Shown: positions 1 to 8,944, numbered from the stretch's first letter. The stretch: DNA of 42,502 nt from Candidatus Poseidoniia archaeon (GCA_029936395.1 JAPYSW010000006.1:1-42502), one strand, 5' to 3'. Numbers and translations are program-made. Notes: generated by a model from the sequence alone, not told the origin.

Positions 1-1167
1 TACCATTTCAGGATAAGGTTCAGTATAATGAATATACGATGAACGCCCTCCATTCACATTACCGGTTGAACCGCTATCTGGTTCACCATCTCCATCAAAA
101 TCTGCAAAATCCATCCAATATCCAACTTCAGGAGCTCTCCAGAGACAAGTTGGTGATGCACCACCCAAAATTTTGCAACCGGATGCATAAAACAAATAAT
201 TTTCAGGGCTATTAACTGGGTGTGGAACATCAGTAACATCTCCAATTCTTACTCCGGCTTCCCAATATGCACCATAAACATAGGTTCGGCCATAACGAGG
301 GTCTAGCGGATCATCATCAGGCCATGTTTGAACTGTCATATCATGAATATAAATCCAACCTCCTCTTGTTGTCTCCCAAGCTACTTCATATTCTCCGACT
401 TTAACCACAGTATGACCAAAACCTCCTCCAGAAACTCCTTCTAATATGTTATTAGCTGCAGAACCTTGGAGATTCAAATGAGCGATTGTTACACCACCAC
501 AAGCTTCTCCAACAGCAATATCACATCCTTCATAATCGGGATTTGCAACAAAAATATACCACTCATTGTCAATCATATGTGTGTAAAGATTATGGGGGCC
601 ACTAGGATGGTCTGAATCATACCAACTATCTACCCAAACTGGATTTGTCTTATTCGTTACATCAATCAAAACTACACTAACTTGTGTAGGATCTCCCCAC
701 TCTCCGACTTGAGGATCGGCATAACCGGGATCTACTATTTGGTTTTGAAGTATTACATACTCTCTGCCACTAAATTCTAAATATTTGATATCCAAAAGTT
801 GAGTATTAGGATCGGTATACTTTCCTGTTACGGTTGTATTGTAAGGATCGGTTACATCTATAATATGGAATTCTGACCAACCAGCTTGATATGCATAAGT
901 TCTTCCATCGGGAGAATCTGCAACAGTTATCTCTGCGTTACCTCCATTTGTTAATGGATTATACTCTATTTGTTTAATGTTTCCACTACTCATATTATGC
1001 ATAGAAGCTTCCATGTGGTCGTGGCCTTCTTCTTGGAGTAAGGGGTCTGTAAGCAAAGCATCTCCAGACAAATCAAAGATGGTCTCTTCAGTAGTTAAAA
1101 AATAAGCCGCAGCACTAACCGTACTAAGTATCAGCAATATTGCTAAAGCAATTTCCTTTGTCTGCAT
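1..1167 (-). CDS. LVIVD-repeat secreted protein (partial, 3' end outside window)
   Basis: My reverse-strand translation from the ATG at 1165-1167 stays open for 389 codons to base 1, so the C-terminus is missing. Residues 2-20 are a hydrophobic signal or anchor segment (QTKEIALAILLILSTVSAAA). The rest contains repeats of the LVIVD type, a family of predicted beta-propellers: FHIIDVTDPYNTTVTGKY and VVLIDVTNKTNPVWVDSW show the I-D-V-T-(D/N)-x-x-N-x pattern. Near the window edge is DFDGDGEPDSGS, an Asp-rich calcium-loop-like motif common in archaeal surface proteins. It is divergent from the gene at 1220 with 52 bases between them. Export and propeller fold are inferred; ligand and function are unknown. 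Confidence 0.75.
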   Translation of the reverse strand, partial: MQTKEIALAILLILSTVSAAAYFLTTEETIFDLSGDALLTDPLLQEEGHDHMEASMHNMSSGNIKQIEYNPLTNGGNAEITVADSPDGRTYAYQAGWSEFHIIDVTDPYNTTVTGKYTDPNTQLLDIKYLEFSGREYVILQNQIVDPGYADPQVGEWGDPTQVSVVLIDVTNKTNPVWVDSWYDSDHPSGPHNLYTHMIDNEWYIFVANPDYEGCDIAVGEACGGVTIAHLNLQGSAANNILEGVSGGGFGHTVVKVGEYEVAWETTRGGWIYIHDMTVQTWPDDDPLDPRYGRTYVYGAYWEAGVRIGDVTDVPHPVNSPENYLFYASGCKILGGASPTCLWRAPEVGYWMDFADFDGDGEPDSGSTGNVNGGRSSYIHYTEPYPEMV

Positions 1168-1190
1168 TATTTTATCTATGTATAACCTTT

Positions 1191-1198
1191 TATTTATA
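1191..1198. promoter_or_regulatory. Candidate shared TATA box of the divergent pair
   Basis: The sequence is TATTTATA on the plus strand and TATAAATA on the minus strand. Its centre lies about 25 bases before the plus start at 1220 and about 27 before the minus start at 1167, which is archaeal TATA spacing for leaderless mRNAs in both directions. Inference from spacing and composition only. Confidence 0.5.
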
Positions 1199-1219
1199 GG
1201 CTATTTAGAATAGAGATAT

Positions 1220-1846
1220 ATGAAGAACAAGGGCCTAGTTGTTACAATAGTAATCACACTGCTCTTGTCATTTCAAGTAATAGTTCCAAATGTATCTGCA
1301 CATACTGGAGGGACTTTTACAATAATATTATCAAAAAACGGAGTACAACCATATAATGTCCAAATGTTAGTTAATGATACTGCACGTTGGATAAATGTAG
1401 ATGATACTGAAAATATCACCCACCAAATTTTAGTAGATGCAGATTCAGACGGGATATTTGATGATGAAGGTTGGAATTCGGGAACTTTGACCAATTCATG
1501 TGAACATGTAAATGGAACAAAGGTGGATGAAGAATGTAATGCATATTTTGAAATTATATTTAATGAAACTTCACTTAATATGAGCTATGATGATATTGTT
1601 GGAAAATATGCCTTCAAAGATTTAACTTTTAATGAAACTTCTGGAAATACAACCATAATTTATGGAAATGTGACTGTTTATTCAGATAAGCACATAACTA
1701 CGGGATTCCAAGATACTGAAACTGACAACAAAAATGAAGAGGGTCAAGAAGAGAGATCTCCGGTTTTGCTTATCATAGCTATAATTTCAGCTGTAAGTGC
1801 AATAGGTCTTGGTATAATGATAGTCTTTGGTAAAAAAGATGAATAA
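1220..1846 (+). CDS. Cupredoxin-like membrane-anchored surface protein
   Basis: 208 residues. A signal peptide (about 1-27, likely cut after VSA) is followed by a beta-rich domain resembling the cupredoxin layout: an early strand, then NDTARWINVDDTENITHQI, where cupredoxins have W-x-N-x-D-x-x-x-H. The later Cys-His-Met copper loop is not visible; the two cysteines (NSC and EEC) look more like a disulfide. A C-terminal membrane helix (about 183-204) and a KKDE tail follow the acidic linker. So it resembles the plastocyanin-like fold but probably does not bind type-1 copper. Many N-x-T/S sequons suggest a glycosylated ectodomain. The 3' end overlaps the next gene by 8 bases, so the two are likely co-transcribed. 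Function unknown. Confidence 0.7.
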   Translation: MKNKGLVVTIVITLLLSFQVIVPNVSAHTGGTFTIILSKNGVQPYNVQMLVNDTARWINVDDTENITHQILVDADSDGIFDDEGWNSGTLTNSCEHVNGTKVDEECNAYFEIIFNETSLNMSYDDIVGKYAFKDLTFNETSGNTTIIYGNVTVYSDKHITTGFQDTETDNKNEEGQEERSPVLLIIAIISAVSAIGLGIMIVFGKKDE

Positions 1847-2366
1847 TGGGATTAATTCAGATATACTAAAAGGTATATTTCTATCACTAATTACAATATC
1901 TACCCTAACCACTGTTTTTTATCTTAATGTAAATGAAGAAGATAAAATAATTGAAAACGAATATCTGAAAAGTGATATTTGCTACTATTCTCTTAATGGA
2001 ATTAAATCAGATTATCACTACCATTTTCAACTAAATATTACTATTAATGATGAAAGAAGTGAAATTCCAATGAATGTAGGATTTGAGCTTAATAAAACTG
2101 GTGAACTTATATTTCTACATCCTATACACACATACGATAACAGTGGGCGAATTCATATAGAAACTACAAGAGATGCAACAGCTCTCTTGGGATTTTTCTT
2201 TGATATATGGGAAAAAGATTTTACTAAAAATAAAATTTTAGATTATGAAACTGATGAACAACATATTATTGAAGTGAAAGTAAATGGTAATAGTGTAGAA
2301 ACATATGAAGACACAATACTTGAACCTTATATTTTCATCGATATTGAATATCGACAAATAAACTAA
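1839..2366 (+). CDS. Hypothetical single-pass membrane protein
   Basis: 175 residues from the ATG at 1839, which overlaps the stop of the upstream gene; an in-frame TTG at 1827 would add four residues but is less likely. An N-terminal hydrophobic helix (ILKGIFLSLITISTLTTVFY) is followed by an ectodomain of about 140 residues with two cysteine-poor beta-rich halves and N-x-T sites. No family is recognised. Its position directly behind the cupredoxin-like gene suggests a shared mRNA and perhaps a shared envelope role, which is inference. Confidence 0.6.
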   Translation: MNNGINSDILKGIFLSLITISTLTTVFYLNVNEEDKIIENEYLKSDICYYSLNGIKSDYHYHFQLNITINDERSEIPMNVGFELNKTGELIFLHPIHTYDNSGRIHIETTRDATALLGFFFDIWEKDFTKNKILDYETDEQHIIEVKVNGNSVETYEDTILEPYIFIDIEYRQIN

Positions 2367-2375
2367 ATTTTATTT
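2366..2375 (+). promoter_or_regulatory. Candidate TATA box for pepD
   Basis: AATTTTATTT is centred about 27 bases before the ATG at 2398, which fits a leaderless transcript. No Shine-Dalgarno sequence is visible between it and the start. Confidence 0.4.
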
Positions 2376-2397
2376 CAACGGCCTAACTTAATGAGTT

Positions 2398-3864
2398 ATG
2401 AAATCTATAGTTGATGGATTGAAACCTGAAATTTTATGGAAACATTTTGAGAATATAACTAAAATTCCAAGGCCATCTAAACACGAAGAAAAAATATTGC
2501 AATTTCTGAAGGATTTTGCTAATGAAAGAAATTTAGAAACAAGAGAAGATTCTACCGGAAATATAGTAATACTTAGACCAGGAAGTAGTGGTGGTGAAAA
2601 CGCTCCAACGATTGTAATTCAAAGTCATGTAGATATGGTGTGTGAAAAGAATAGAGACTCAAATCATGATTTTATGAATGAACCTTTGGATCTTTACATT
2701 GAAGAGGGGTGGCTGAAAGCAAAGGGAACAACCTTAGGGGCCGATAATGGAATTGGCGTAGCTGCAGCACTTTCACTACTAGACATGCCTAACGATACTG
2801 CATTACCCCCTCTAGAATGTCTTTTTACCGTGGATGAAGAGACTGGTTTGACTGGAGCATTTGCATTAAACGGAGAAATTATTAAAGGTAGAACAATGCT
2901 CAATTTAGACACTGAAGATTGGGGGGAAATATGTATTGGATGTGCTGGTGGTGGAGATTCTAGTATAAACTTACCAATTAAACATCAGGAGGCACCATCT
3001 GATTTTCTTTCATTCCAATTATCAGTAGATGGACTTCAAGGTGGACACTCTGGAGTGGACATACATGAAGAACGTGGAAATGCAATTGTATTTCTATCTT
3101 CTGTGCTAGATGCCTTAAATCGTGATACAGATACACGCTTAGTCTCTCTTGAGGGAGGGGACAAGCACAATGCAATACCGCGAGAAGCTTTTGCTACTAT
3201 TTTACTAAGTCCCGAAGCTGTATCCGATGCGCAAATTATAGTATCAAAAAAAGAAAATGCATTCAAAAAAGAATTTGGTTCATTAGAAACAAATATGAGA
3301 GTCCGTTTGTCAGGATTAAATAATTCTCCAAAAGACACATTAAACAAAGAGAGTCAAAGAAAACTAATACATTTATTGAGAATATTACCACATGGTGTTT
3401 TGAAATACTCACATGATGTAAAAGGATTAGTAGAAACATCCAATAATCTAGCATCAGTAAAAATAAGAAATGATATGTACAATATTATATGTTCAACAAG
3501 ATCTTCAATTGCTGAAGCTTTGGATTTTCAACGAGAACGAATATCAATAATGGCTAATTCTTATGAGGCTTTAATCGAACAAGAAGAGCCGTATCCGGGA
3601 TGGGCTCCAAATCTTAATTCACCAATATTAGATATTACTACTACGATTTATTCAGAAATGCTTGATGAAAAACCAAATATTTGTGCAATACATGCAGGAC
3701 TTGAATGTGGAGTTATTGGTGAAAAAGTAAACGGCATGGACATGATTTCATTTGGACCCACAATTAAGGGACCACATTCACCTGACGAGAGGGTTGAAAT
3801 TTATTCAGTAGATAAATTCTGGAACCTTTTACTAAAAATATTAGAAGAGTTATCTGTGAAGTGA
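2398..3864 (+). CDS. pepD: Aminoacyl-histidine dipeptidase (PepD/M20C metallopeptidase)
   Basis: 488 residues, the usual length for PepD, a cytosolic two-metal peptidase that hydrolyses Xaa-His dipeptides such as carnosine. Visible motifs in order: QSHVDMVCEK (metal ligand H77, D79), TTLGADNGIGVAAAL (bridging D116), TVDEETGLTGAF (catalytic and metal Glu 147/148), LNLDTEDWGEICIGCAGGGD, GLQGGHSGVDIHEERGNA at the lid-domain junction, HAGLECGVIGEK, and FGPTIKGPHSPDERVEI with the last metal His. The order and spacing match the family throughout and nothing essential is missing. It is followed after 4 bases by the NUDIX gene, so the two form a probable operon. A role in peptide recycling fits a protein-degrading heterotroph (inference). 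Confidence 0.93.
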   Translation: MKSIVDGLKPEILWKHFENITKIPRPSKHEEKILQFLKDFANERNLETREDSTGNIVILRPGSSGGENAPTIVIQSHVDMVCEKNRDSNHDFMNEPLDLYIEEGWLKAKGTTLGADNGIGVAAALSLLDMPNDTALPPLECLFTVDEETGLTGAFALNGEIIKGRTMLNLDTEDWGEICIGCAGGGDSSINLPIKHQEAPSDFLSFQLSVDGLQGGHSGVDIHEERGNAIVFLSSVLDALNRDTDTRLVSLEGGDKHNAIPREAFATILLSPEAVSDAQIIVSKKENAFKKEFGSLETNMRVRLSGLNNSPKDTLNKESQRKLIHLLRILPHGVLKYSHDVKGLVETSNNLASVKIRNDMYNIICSTRSSIAEALDFQRERISIMANSYEALIEQEEPYPGWAPNLNSPILDITTTIYSEMLDEKPNICAIHAGLECGVIGEKVNGMDMISFGPTIKGPHSPDERVEIYSVDKFWNLLLKILEELSVK

Positions 3865-3868
3865 AATA

Positions 3869-4510
3869 TTGATAACTAAACTCAGAAATAGCTTGAAATA
3901 TGAATTGCCGGGAATAGATTCTTGGAAGAGAATGGCTGTAAAATCTGAAACTGGTGAGAGCATAGAAAGTGAGAGTTTAGAAAGATATGAACGTATATTG
4001 TCTGAAGAAAAATTAAACTCCATGAAAAAGGCAGCAGTACTGTTAGCATTGTTCAAAAAAAATAATGAATGGTATTTTCCTTTAATTAAAAGACCTATGC
4101 ATGAAAGGAATCATCCCGGTCAAATTGCATTGCCTGGTGGTGCTAAAGAAAAAGGTGAAGAAATAGATTATACTGCAGTTAGAGAAGCTTTTGAAGAAGT
4201 GGGCATCAAAATAAAAACAGTAGAGATTATAGGACAATTAACACCATTACCAGTTCCAGTTTCAGGGTATCTAATTTATCCATTTATAGGTATTTTAGAC
4301 AAAGAACCTGAATGGATTTTAAATAATGATGAGGTAGATGAATTGCTAATAACAAACGTATCTGAATTAATTAGTGCAGACAACAATTATTCAGAAACAT
4401 GGGAGTTGCATGGAAACAAGGTAGAAGTACCACATTTTCGAATAGATGATAATGCAATTTGGGGTGCCACTGCATCAGTACTCAGCGAATTCATAGATTT
4501 AATTCATTAA
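3869..4510 (+). CDS. NUDIX hydrolase, CoA pyrophosphatase (NudL) type
   Basis: 213 residues from a TTG at 3869, four bases after the pepD stop; an internal ATG at 3932 would give a shorter product and is the alternative. The NUDIX box is exact: G91-x5-E97-x7-R105-E106-x-x-E109-E110-x-G112-I113. Just before it, LIKRPMHERNHPGQIALPGG matches the extra CoA-pyrophosphatase signature (L-x-x-R-x5-H-x-G-x-x-x-x-P-G-G), so the likely reaction is splitting CoA or acyl-CoA to 3',5'-ADP and (acyl-)phosphopantetheine. The substrate is inferred from this signature. The 3' end overlaps the convergent prepilin peptidase gene by 12 bases. Confidence 0.88.
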   Translation: MITKLRNSLKYELPGIDSWKRMAVKSETGESIESESLERYERILSEEKLNSMKKAAVLLALFKKNNEWYFPLIKRPMHERNHPGQIALPGGAKEKGEEIDYTAVREAFEEVGIKIKTVEIIGQLTPLPVPVSGYLIYPFIGILDKEPEWILNNDEVDELLITNVSELISADNNYSETWELHGNKVEVPHFRIDDNAIWGATASVLSEFIDLIH

Positions 4511-5416
4511 CGAATTGATAGGTTCAACTAAATAAGCTGAAAATAAATCTCCAAAAACAAAAGATACTATGAAGGACAACGTTAGAGGAATTATATATGG
4601 TATCTTAAAAGAAATCCAAGGATTGGTAACTCCTGCTTCTTCTAATTTATCCCATTCTTTGTTGGAATCAAATTTATGTTTGATAAAAGTTACTAAAACT
4701 ACCTTTCCCCCCACAACTTGTTGCATTGGCCAAACAAAACTTTCACGAGCATCTGCCAAAGACATTTTAGTCCCAAATAACATTTGAAAATAAGGACTAT
4801 CAATGTTTTTTCTAAATACATTATAAATTAAGAGACAAATCGGAATTAATAGATAAAGTAAAAGTGAATTCATAAAAACAACAAAAGGATATGGAAAACC
4901 ACGCGTTTCAAATGCAGTTAAAACTCCACTATCTATTGATATTGTAAAAGGAACTACTAAGCCAATTGTCATTATTGCTTTAACATCAGCCCCACCTATA
5001 GTAGGGCCAAAATAAAACCAAACATACATTAAGATCATTAATACTGAGATTGATAATATATCTATTATTCGATAATTATTTTCTTGGATTTCATCGGGAT
5101 TCGTAGTTATCATGAAATATATTGCAGATATAATGGCTAAAGATTGAGTGAATCTCCATAGATATATTTGATTATTATCTAAGACATATTCATCAATAAA
5201 TGCATTATAGAAAAGTACTATTGTTGCAAATAATAATCCCCAAACATGATAACCTACATTGTCCACTGAAAATTCATAAAATAATAGTAATGAGGCAATA
5301 CTGCCTGAAATAAGCCAAACCTGATTAGGAACTCTGCGTGTTTTCAAATCAGTCCAAGAACCATAGAATAACATACCAAGTCCGAGAAAAAAACGAACCC
5401 AATCAAGTATTTCCAT
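4499..5416 (-). CDS. A24-family prepilin/preflagellin peptidase
   Basis: 305 residues with about seven hydrophobic segments. Both catalytic aspartates of the A24 (type IV prepilin peptidase, FlaK/PibD) family are present: YGSWTDLKTRRVPNQVW with D23, and GPTIGGADVKAIMTIG with D144, the latter being the GxGD-type motif. Such enzymes cleave the class III signal peptide of pilins and archaellins at the inner face of the membrane. This copy is longer than typical FlaK (about 230), with extra sequence near 200-270 (KMSLADARESFVWPMQQ) that could be a cytosolic insert. No pilin or archaellum gene is in the window. It is divergent from the gene at 5504 with 87 bases between. Confidence 0.88.
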   Translation of the reverse strand: MEILDWVRFFLGLGMLFYGSWTDLKTRRVPNQVWLISGSIASLLLFYEFSVDNVGYHVWGLLFATIVLFYNAFIDEYVLDNNQIYLWRFTQSLAIISAIYFMITTNPDEIQENNYRIIDILSISVLMILMYVWFYFGPTIGGADVKAIMTIGLVVPFTISIDSGVLTAFETRGFPYPFVVFMNSLLLYLLIPICLLIYNVFRKNIDSPYFQMLFGTKMSLADARESFVWPMQQVVGGKVVLVTFIKHKFDSNKEWDKLEEAGVTNPWISFKIPYIIPLTLSFIVSFVFGDLFSAYLVEPINSLMN

Positions 5417-5484
5417 TATTATGTAATAATAGGCCCTATTAATTTATCTGCTTTCATGTTTATCATAAAAAATTTCTGAAAACC

Positions 5485-5494
5485 TTATTTATAT
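5485..5494 (+). promoter_or_regulatory. Candidate TATA box upstream of the PH-like membrane protein gene
   Basis: TTATTTATAT lies only 14 bases before the ATG at 5504 but about 23 before an in-frame GTG at 5513. If the mRNA is leaderless, the GTG may be the true start. Confidence 0.4.
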
Positions 5495-5503
5495 GCTAAT
5501 GGT

Positions 5504-7186
5504 ATGATTATTGTGGATTTAACTGAAAAATTTTTGCCCAACGAAAAATTTCTTAAAAAATATAAAGATCTAACCGTAAATCGAAAAACTGGATACTCTA
5601 TTGCAATTACAAATCTACGTATATTCATTTCTAATAAAAATGAAGTATGGGATATCTATTCTGATAAAATAAATTATCTGGGCAGACTATTTACTCCAAT
5701 GTTTTCTTGGTGGTGGCAACTAATTTTTATTCCAATGTCATTGATAATGCTCGATGGAAGTAAATGGATTGCTGCTATTTTTATGCTTCTTTCAATTGCT
5801 AGGCAACAAATAAGAATTGAAACATTAACAATCGGCGTAAAATCTAAAAATTGGAATATCACTAAAGACAATGAAACTTTGGATCAGATATCAGAAGATA
5901 TTAGATTAAACTCAGTAGTTGGAGTTATTAGAAAAGATGGAAAGCAAATATGGGAGGCTGAAGACCTTGGAAAAGCACCTACTCTAAATATTGAACTGAT
6001 TGGTGAAAATGAATCAAGACCCCTAACATCGGCATGGAGTTTTGCAGCAATATCCTTTCTATCATATTATGCAAGTTCATTTGGAGCAGGAACCGGATTT
6101 TGGACTTTTTTTCTTGCAATAATTTCAATTGGATTTTTTATAATCCATAGAGATAGAAAGAAAACCAACGAATTCAGAGGCGTGGATCCAAAACCAGGTC
6201 TAATATTACAAGCCTACCAATATATTCTTAATTATTTTAAGATTCCAGTTATCAATACTAGATGGTCCTTTGGATTTTATCAAAGAACAATATATGTACG
6301 AGATTTAGGATACCAATTATGTTGTGTATTCCTATTAATTGGACTATTCATAACATATGCTAATGAAAATATGATTCCCTTACTTATAGCAATGACAATA
6401 GGGATTCCAATATACCTAATTGGAAGAACTCTTTCAGGAATACCTCGCTCAAACAAGAGAATGGCATTACGAAGTTTTTCTGCAACCTTTGTAGGTCTTT
6501 TAGTTGTCATACCTTGTCTCTTGTTAATGCCAATGTATGACACTGCCACCATTAAAGTACCAAAATCCTTTGTTCAAGGAGACTCGGGAAATGGTTGGAA
6601 AAATGTAATGAATCAATATGACGAATATGGCCTTGGATTGGCCTCAACTACTTTTTCACTTTACATAGATGATGCTGAAGATAATGAAGGAAATAATGAC
6701 GGTTACCCTGGAATACTAATGGTGGTTGCTGTGAAAGTGCCAATTGATATTGAGGAAAAAGACATGCTATCTGAATTAGATAAACAATTTAAAAGAATGG
6801 CTGTGGATCAAGAAATCGAATTAGATTCAGAGATAGAAAAGGGAAGTCGAAAAACAAAACAAGGCTATGAAACACAATATTCTATTTTTAATGGTACTGC
6901 AAAAACAGATAGTATCGGATTTGAAGGGTATAATAGAACTATAACTAAGGGGTCAAAAACACTTTATGTCGGGGAAGTTTGGAAAGCTCCAGAATATAAC
7001 CTAATTGTTGTCGCAATGGGTATTGCTATAATTTCTGAAGAAGAAATTAACGTAGACCCCTTTGATGATTTTATTCCTGATTTTATTCCTGATATTATTC
7101 CAGACAATCCAAATGATACCACCAATATGCAAAATTGGCTAGAGCTACTTGACATAATTCCTGAAACAATCTGTTATTATAATTAA
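5504..7186 (+). CDS. Large multi-pass membrane protein with PH-like N-terminus
   Basis: 560 residues, not assigned to a named family. The N-terminal 50 residues (NRKTGYSIAITNLRIFISNK) resemble the start of bacterial PH-like domains, in which a 'this is how the protein looks in these units' strand pair precedes membrane segments; this is a weak match. Hydrophobic segments lie near 65-95, 180-215, 258-300 and 325-350. The last 200 residues form one probable ectodomain with an acidic stretch (DDAEDNEGNNDG) and a short Ile-Pro-Asp repeat (DFIPDFIPDIIPD) near 525-537. The last four bases overlap the stop region of the convergent 55-codon ORF. The start may be the GTG at 5513 (see the TATA box entry). 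Function unknown. Confidence 0.7.
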   Translation: MIIVDLTEKFLPNEKFLKKYKDLTVNRKTGYSIAITNLRIFISNKNEVWDIYSDKINYLGRLFTPMFSWWWQLIFIPMSLIMLDGSKWIAAIFMLLSIARQQIRIETLTIGVKSKNWNITKDNETLDQISEDIRLNSVVGVIRKDGKQIWEAEDLGKAPTLNIELIGENESRPLTSAWSFAAISFLSYYASSFGAGTGFWTFFLAIISIGFFIIHRDRKKTNEFRGVDPKPGLILQAYQYILNYFKIPVINTRWSFGFYQRTIYVRDLGYQLCCVFLLIGLFITYANENMIPLLIAMTIGIPIYLIGRTLSGIPRSNKRMALRSFSATFVGLLVVIPCLLLMPMYDTATIKVPKSFVQGDSGNGWKNVMNQYDEYGLGLASTTFSLYIDDAEDNEGNNDGYPGILMVVAVKVPIDIEEKDMLSELDKQFKRMAVDQEIELDSEIEKGSRKTKQGYETQYSIFNGTAKTDSIGFEGYNRTITKGSKTLYVGEVWKAPEYNLIVVAMGIAIISEEEINVDPFDDFIPDFIPDIIPDNPNDTTNMQNWLELLDIIPETICYYN

Positions 7187-7350
7187 TTTTTATCTTTTGA
7201 AGAATCGACAATTAAAGGAAAAGAAACAAACTCACCTTCCCACTTTACTTCACCTTCTTCATCTATTAGACCTTCGTCTGATAATTTCCCCATAACGATT
7301 TCAGCTAATTCTTTGGGCACACGCATATATTGTCTTTCATCTTCACTCAT
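7183..7350 (-). CDS. Small acidic hypothetical protein (55 aa)
   Basis: I translated this by eye: ATG at 7348-7350 to TAA at 7183-7185, 55 residues starting MSEDERQYMRVPKELAEIV. The ORF starts two bases after the stop of the aldehyde dehydrogenase gene on the same strand, so it is probably translated from the same mRNA. The protein is acidic, with a predicted short helix (PKELAEIVMGKLSDEGLI) followed by a beta-like part (GEVKWEGEFVSFPLIV). It has no Cys, no signal and no membrane segment. It fills an otherwise empty 166-base gap, uses codons like its neighbours, and is likely real, but no family is recognised. Confidence 0.6.
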   Translation of the reverse strand: MSEDERQYMRVPKELAEIVMGKLSDEGLIDEEGEVKWEGEFVSFPLIVDSSKDKN

Positions 7351-7352
7351 AT

Positions 7353-8864
7353 TTATCCAAATTCAATTCCTTGTGCTAATGGTAAGTCATCGGACCAATT
7401 AAGTGTATTGGTCTGCCTACGCATGTAAACTTTCCATGAATCTGATCCTGCTTCACGTCCACCTCCAGTATCCTTTTCTCCACCAAAGGCACCACCAATT
7501 TCAGCCCCACTCGTTCCAATATTAACATTAGCAATACCACAATCACTTCCGGCGTGTGAAAGAAAATTCTCAACAGATTGCATGTCTCTTGTAAATATAG
7601 ATGATGATAGCCCCTGATCAACTGAATTATGTATTAATATTGCTTCTTCTAATGTCTCAAACTCAAACAAATAAAGAATAGGTGCAAACGTTTCTTCTCT
7701 GGCAATAGCCATGTCTCTATTCGCACGTACTATAGTAGGTTCGACATAAAATCCGGGAGAATCAATACTATTCCCTCCATAAAGAATCTCACCGCCTTCA
7801 CTTTTAATCGTTTCAAGTGCCGACGTAAAATCATTTACAGCAGTTCCATCAACTAACGGACCCATAAGTGTCTTAGAATCTAAAGGATCACCTATGCTAA
7901 CTTGAGAGTATGAAGTAACCAAACGCTCAATCATATCAGAAGCTATATCCTTGTGCAAAAACAAACGACGTGTAGAGGTACATCTTTGACCAGCAGTTCC
8001 AACGGCGCCAAATACTACTGCTCGCAAAACTAATTCAGGATCTGCATCCGGCATTACAATAATTCCATTATTGCCCCCTAATTCCAAAAGAGAACGTGCC
8101 AATCTCTTAGAAACTGTGCCACCTATTTTACGCCCCATATTACAAGAACCAGTAGCTGAAATTAATGGCACTCTTCTATCATGTATTAGCATCTCACCTA
8201 CATCCCTACTAGAACCTACTAACAATGACATGACACCGTTCCAACCTAATGGATCTAAAACTTGATTAACTATTTTTTGGATAGCTATTGCAGTTAATGG
8301 TGTTTTAGAAGAAGGTTTCCAAACCATCACATCTCCACAAACTGCAGCTATCATTGCATTCCAAGCCCAAACAGCTCCTGGGAAATTAAAAGCAGTAATA
8401 ATCCCTACTGTACCTAATGGATGCCATTGCTCATACATACGATGATTAGGGCGTTCAGAATGCATAGTTTTACCGTAAAGTTGTCGACTAAGACCAACTG
8501 CATAATCTGCAATATCAATCATTTCTTGAACCTCACCTTCACCTTCGGCTTGAATCTTACCCATTTCCCAAGCTATTAATTTTCCAAGAGCGACTTTATG
8601 TTTACGAAATTCATTAGCTAGAATTCTAACGACTTCACCACGTTTTGGTGCAGGTTCCATTCTCCATTTTTGAAAAATAGTCGCCGTGTCTTTCAGTATC
8701 TGTTCGTAATCACCTGAATCGCATTGATTAACTGTAGCAATCAAACTTTCATCAGCAGGTGCAATAGATTTTAGAGCACTACCTGAACCTAACCATTTTG
8801 TTGAAAAACCACCCAGATTAACCTCTTCGATACCTAACTCTTGTAGGAAATCTAACTTACTCAT
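7353..8864 (-). CDS. Aldehyde dehydrogenase, ALDH7/antiquitin family
   Basis: 503 residues from the ATG at 8864; an upstream in-frame GTG at 8906 would give 517. Family evidence: EQWHPLGTVGIITAFNFPGA, LLELGGNNGIIVMPDADPEL (with the catalytic Glu), GTAGQRCTSTRRLF (nucleophilic Cys), REETFAPILYLFEF, and the very characteristic ALDH7 ending NIGTSGAEIGGAFGGEKDTGGGREAGSDSWK. Antiquitins oxidise alpha-aminoadipic semialdehyde in lysine breakdown, and related aldehydes such as betaine aldehyde, using NAD(P). One variation: the usual SFTGST near the cofactor site is SATGSC here. No other lysine-catabolism gene is nearby, so the exact substrate is open. It is followed by the 55-codon ORF and is divergent from idi. 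Confidence 0.92.
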   Translation of the reverse strand: MSKLDFLQELGIEEVNLGGFSTKWLGSGSALKSIAPADESLIATVNQCDSGDYEQILKDTATIFQKWRMEPAPKRGEVVRILANEFRKHKVALGKLIAWEMGKIQAEGEGEVQEMIDIADYAVGLSRQLYGKTMHSERPNHRMYEQWHPLGTVGIITAFNFPGAVWAWNAMIAAVCGDVMVWKPSSKTPLTAIAIQKIVNQVLDPLGWNGVMSLLVGSSRDVGEMLIHDRRVPLISATGSCNMGRKIGGTVSKRLARSLLELGGNNGIIVMPDADPELVLRAVVFGAVGTAGQRCTSTRRLFLHKDIASDMIERLVTSYSQVSIGDPLDSKTLMGPLVDGTAVNDFTSALETIKSEGGEILYGGNSIDSPGFYVEPTIVRANRDMAIAREETFAPILYLFEFETLEEAILIHNSVDQGLSSSIFTRDMQSVENFLSHAGSDCGIANVNIGTSGAEIGGAFGGEKDTGGGREAGSDSWKVYMRRQTNTLNWSDDLPLAQGIEFG

Positions 8865-8930
8865 GAATGCCTTATTTGGTGGTGAAATAAAGAGCTTAGC
8901 ATGCACTGTTCATTTTTTAATTGGACCCTT

Positions 8931-8944
8931 TATAGTATACTATA
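8931..8944. promoter_or_regulatory. 14-bp perfect palindrome next to the idi start
   Basis: TATAGTATACTATA is its own reverse complement and ends one base before the idi ATG. Read on the minus strand it could be the TATA region of the aldehyde dehydrogenase gene (centre about 31 bases from the GTG at 8906). A second TATA-like stretch, TTTTTTAATT at 8913-8922, sits about 27 bases before idi and would leave the palindrome at the idi transcription start, where a repressor could bind. Confidence 0.4.

Noticed and set aside
1220-1846. Calling this a copper-binding plastocyanin
   Set aside because: The Cys-His-Met copper loop is not visible; only the fold-like pattern and one His are.
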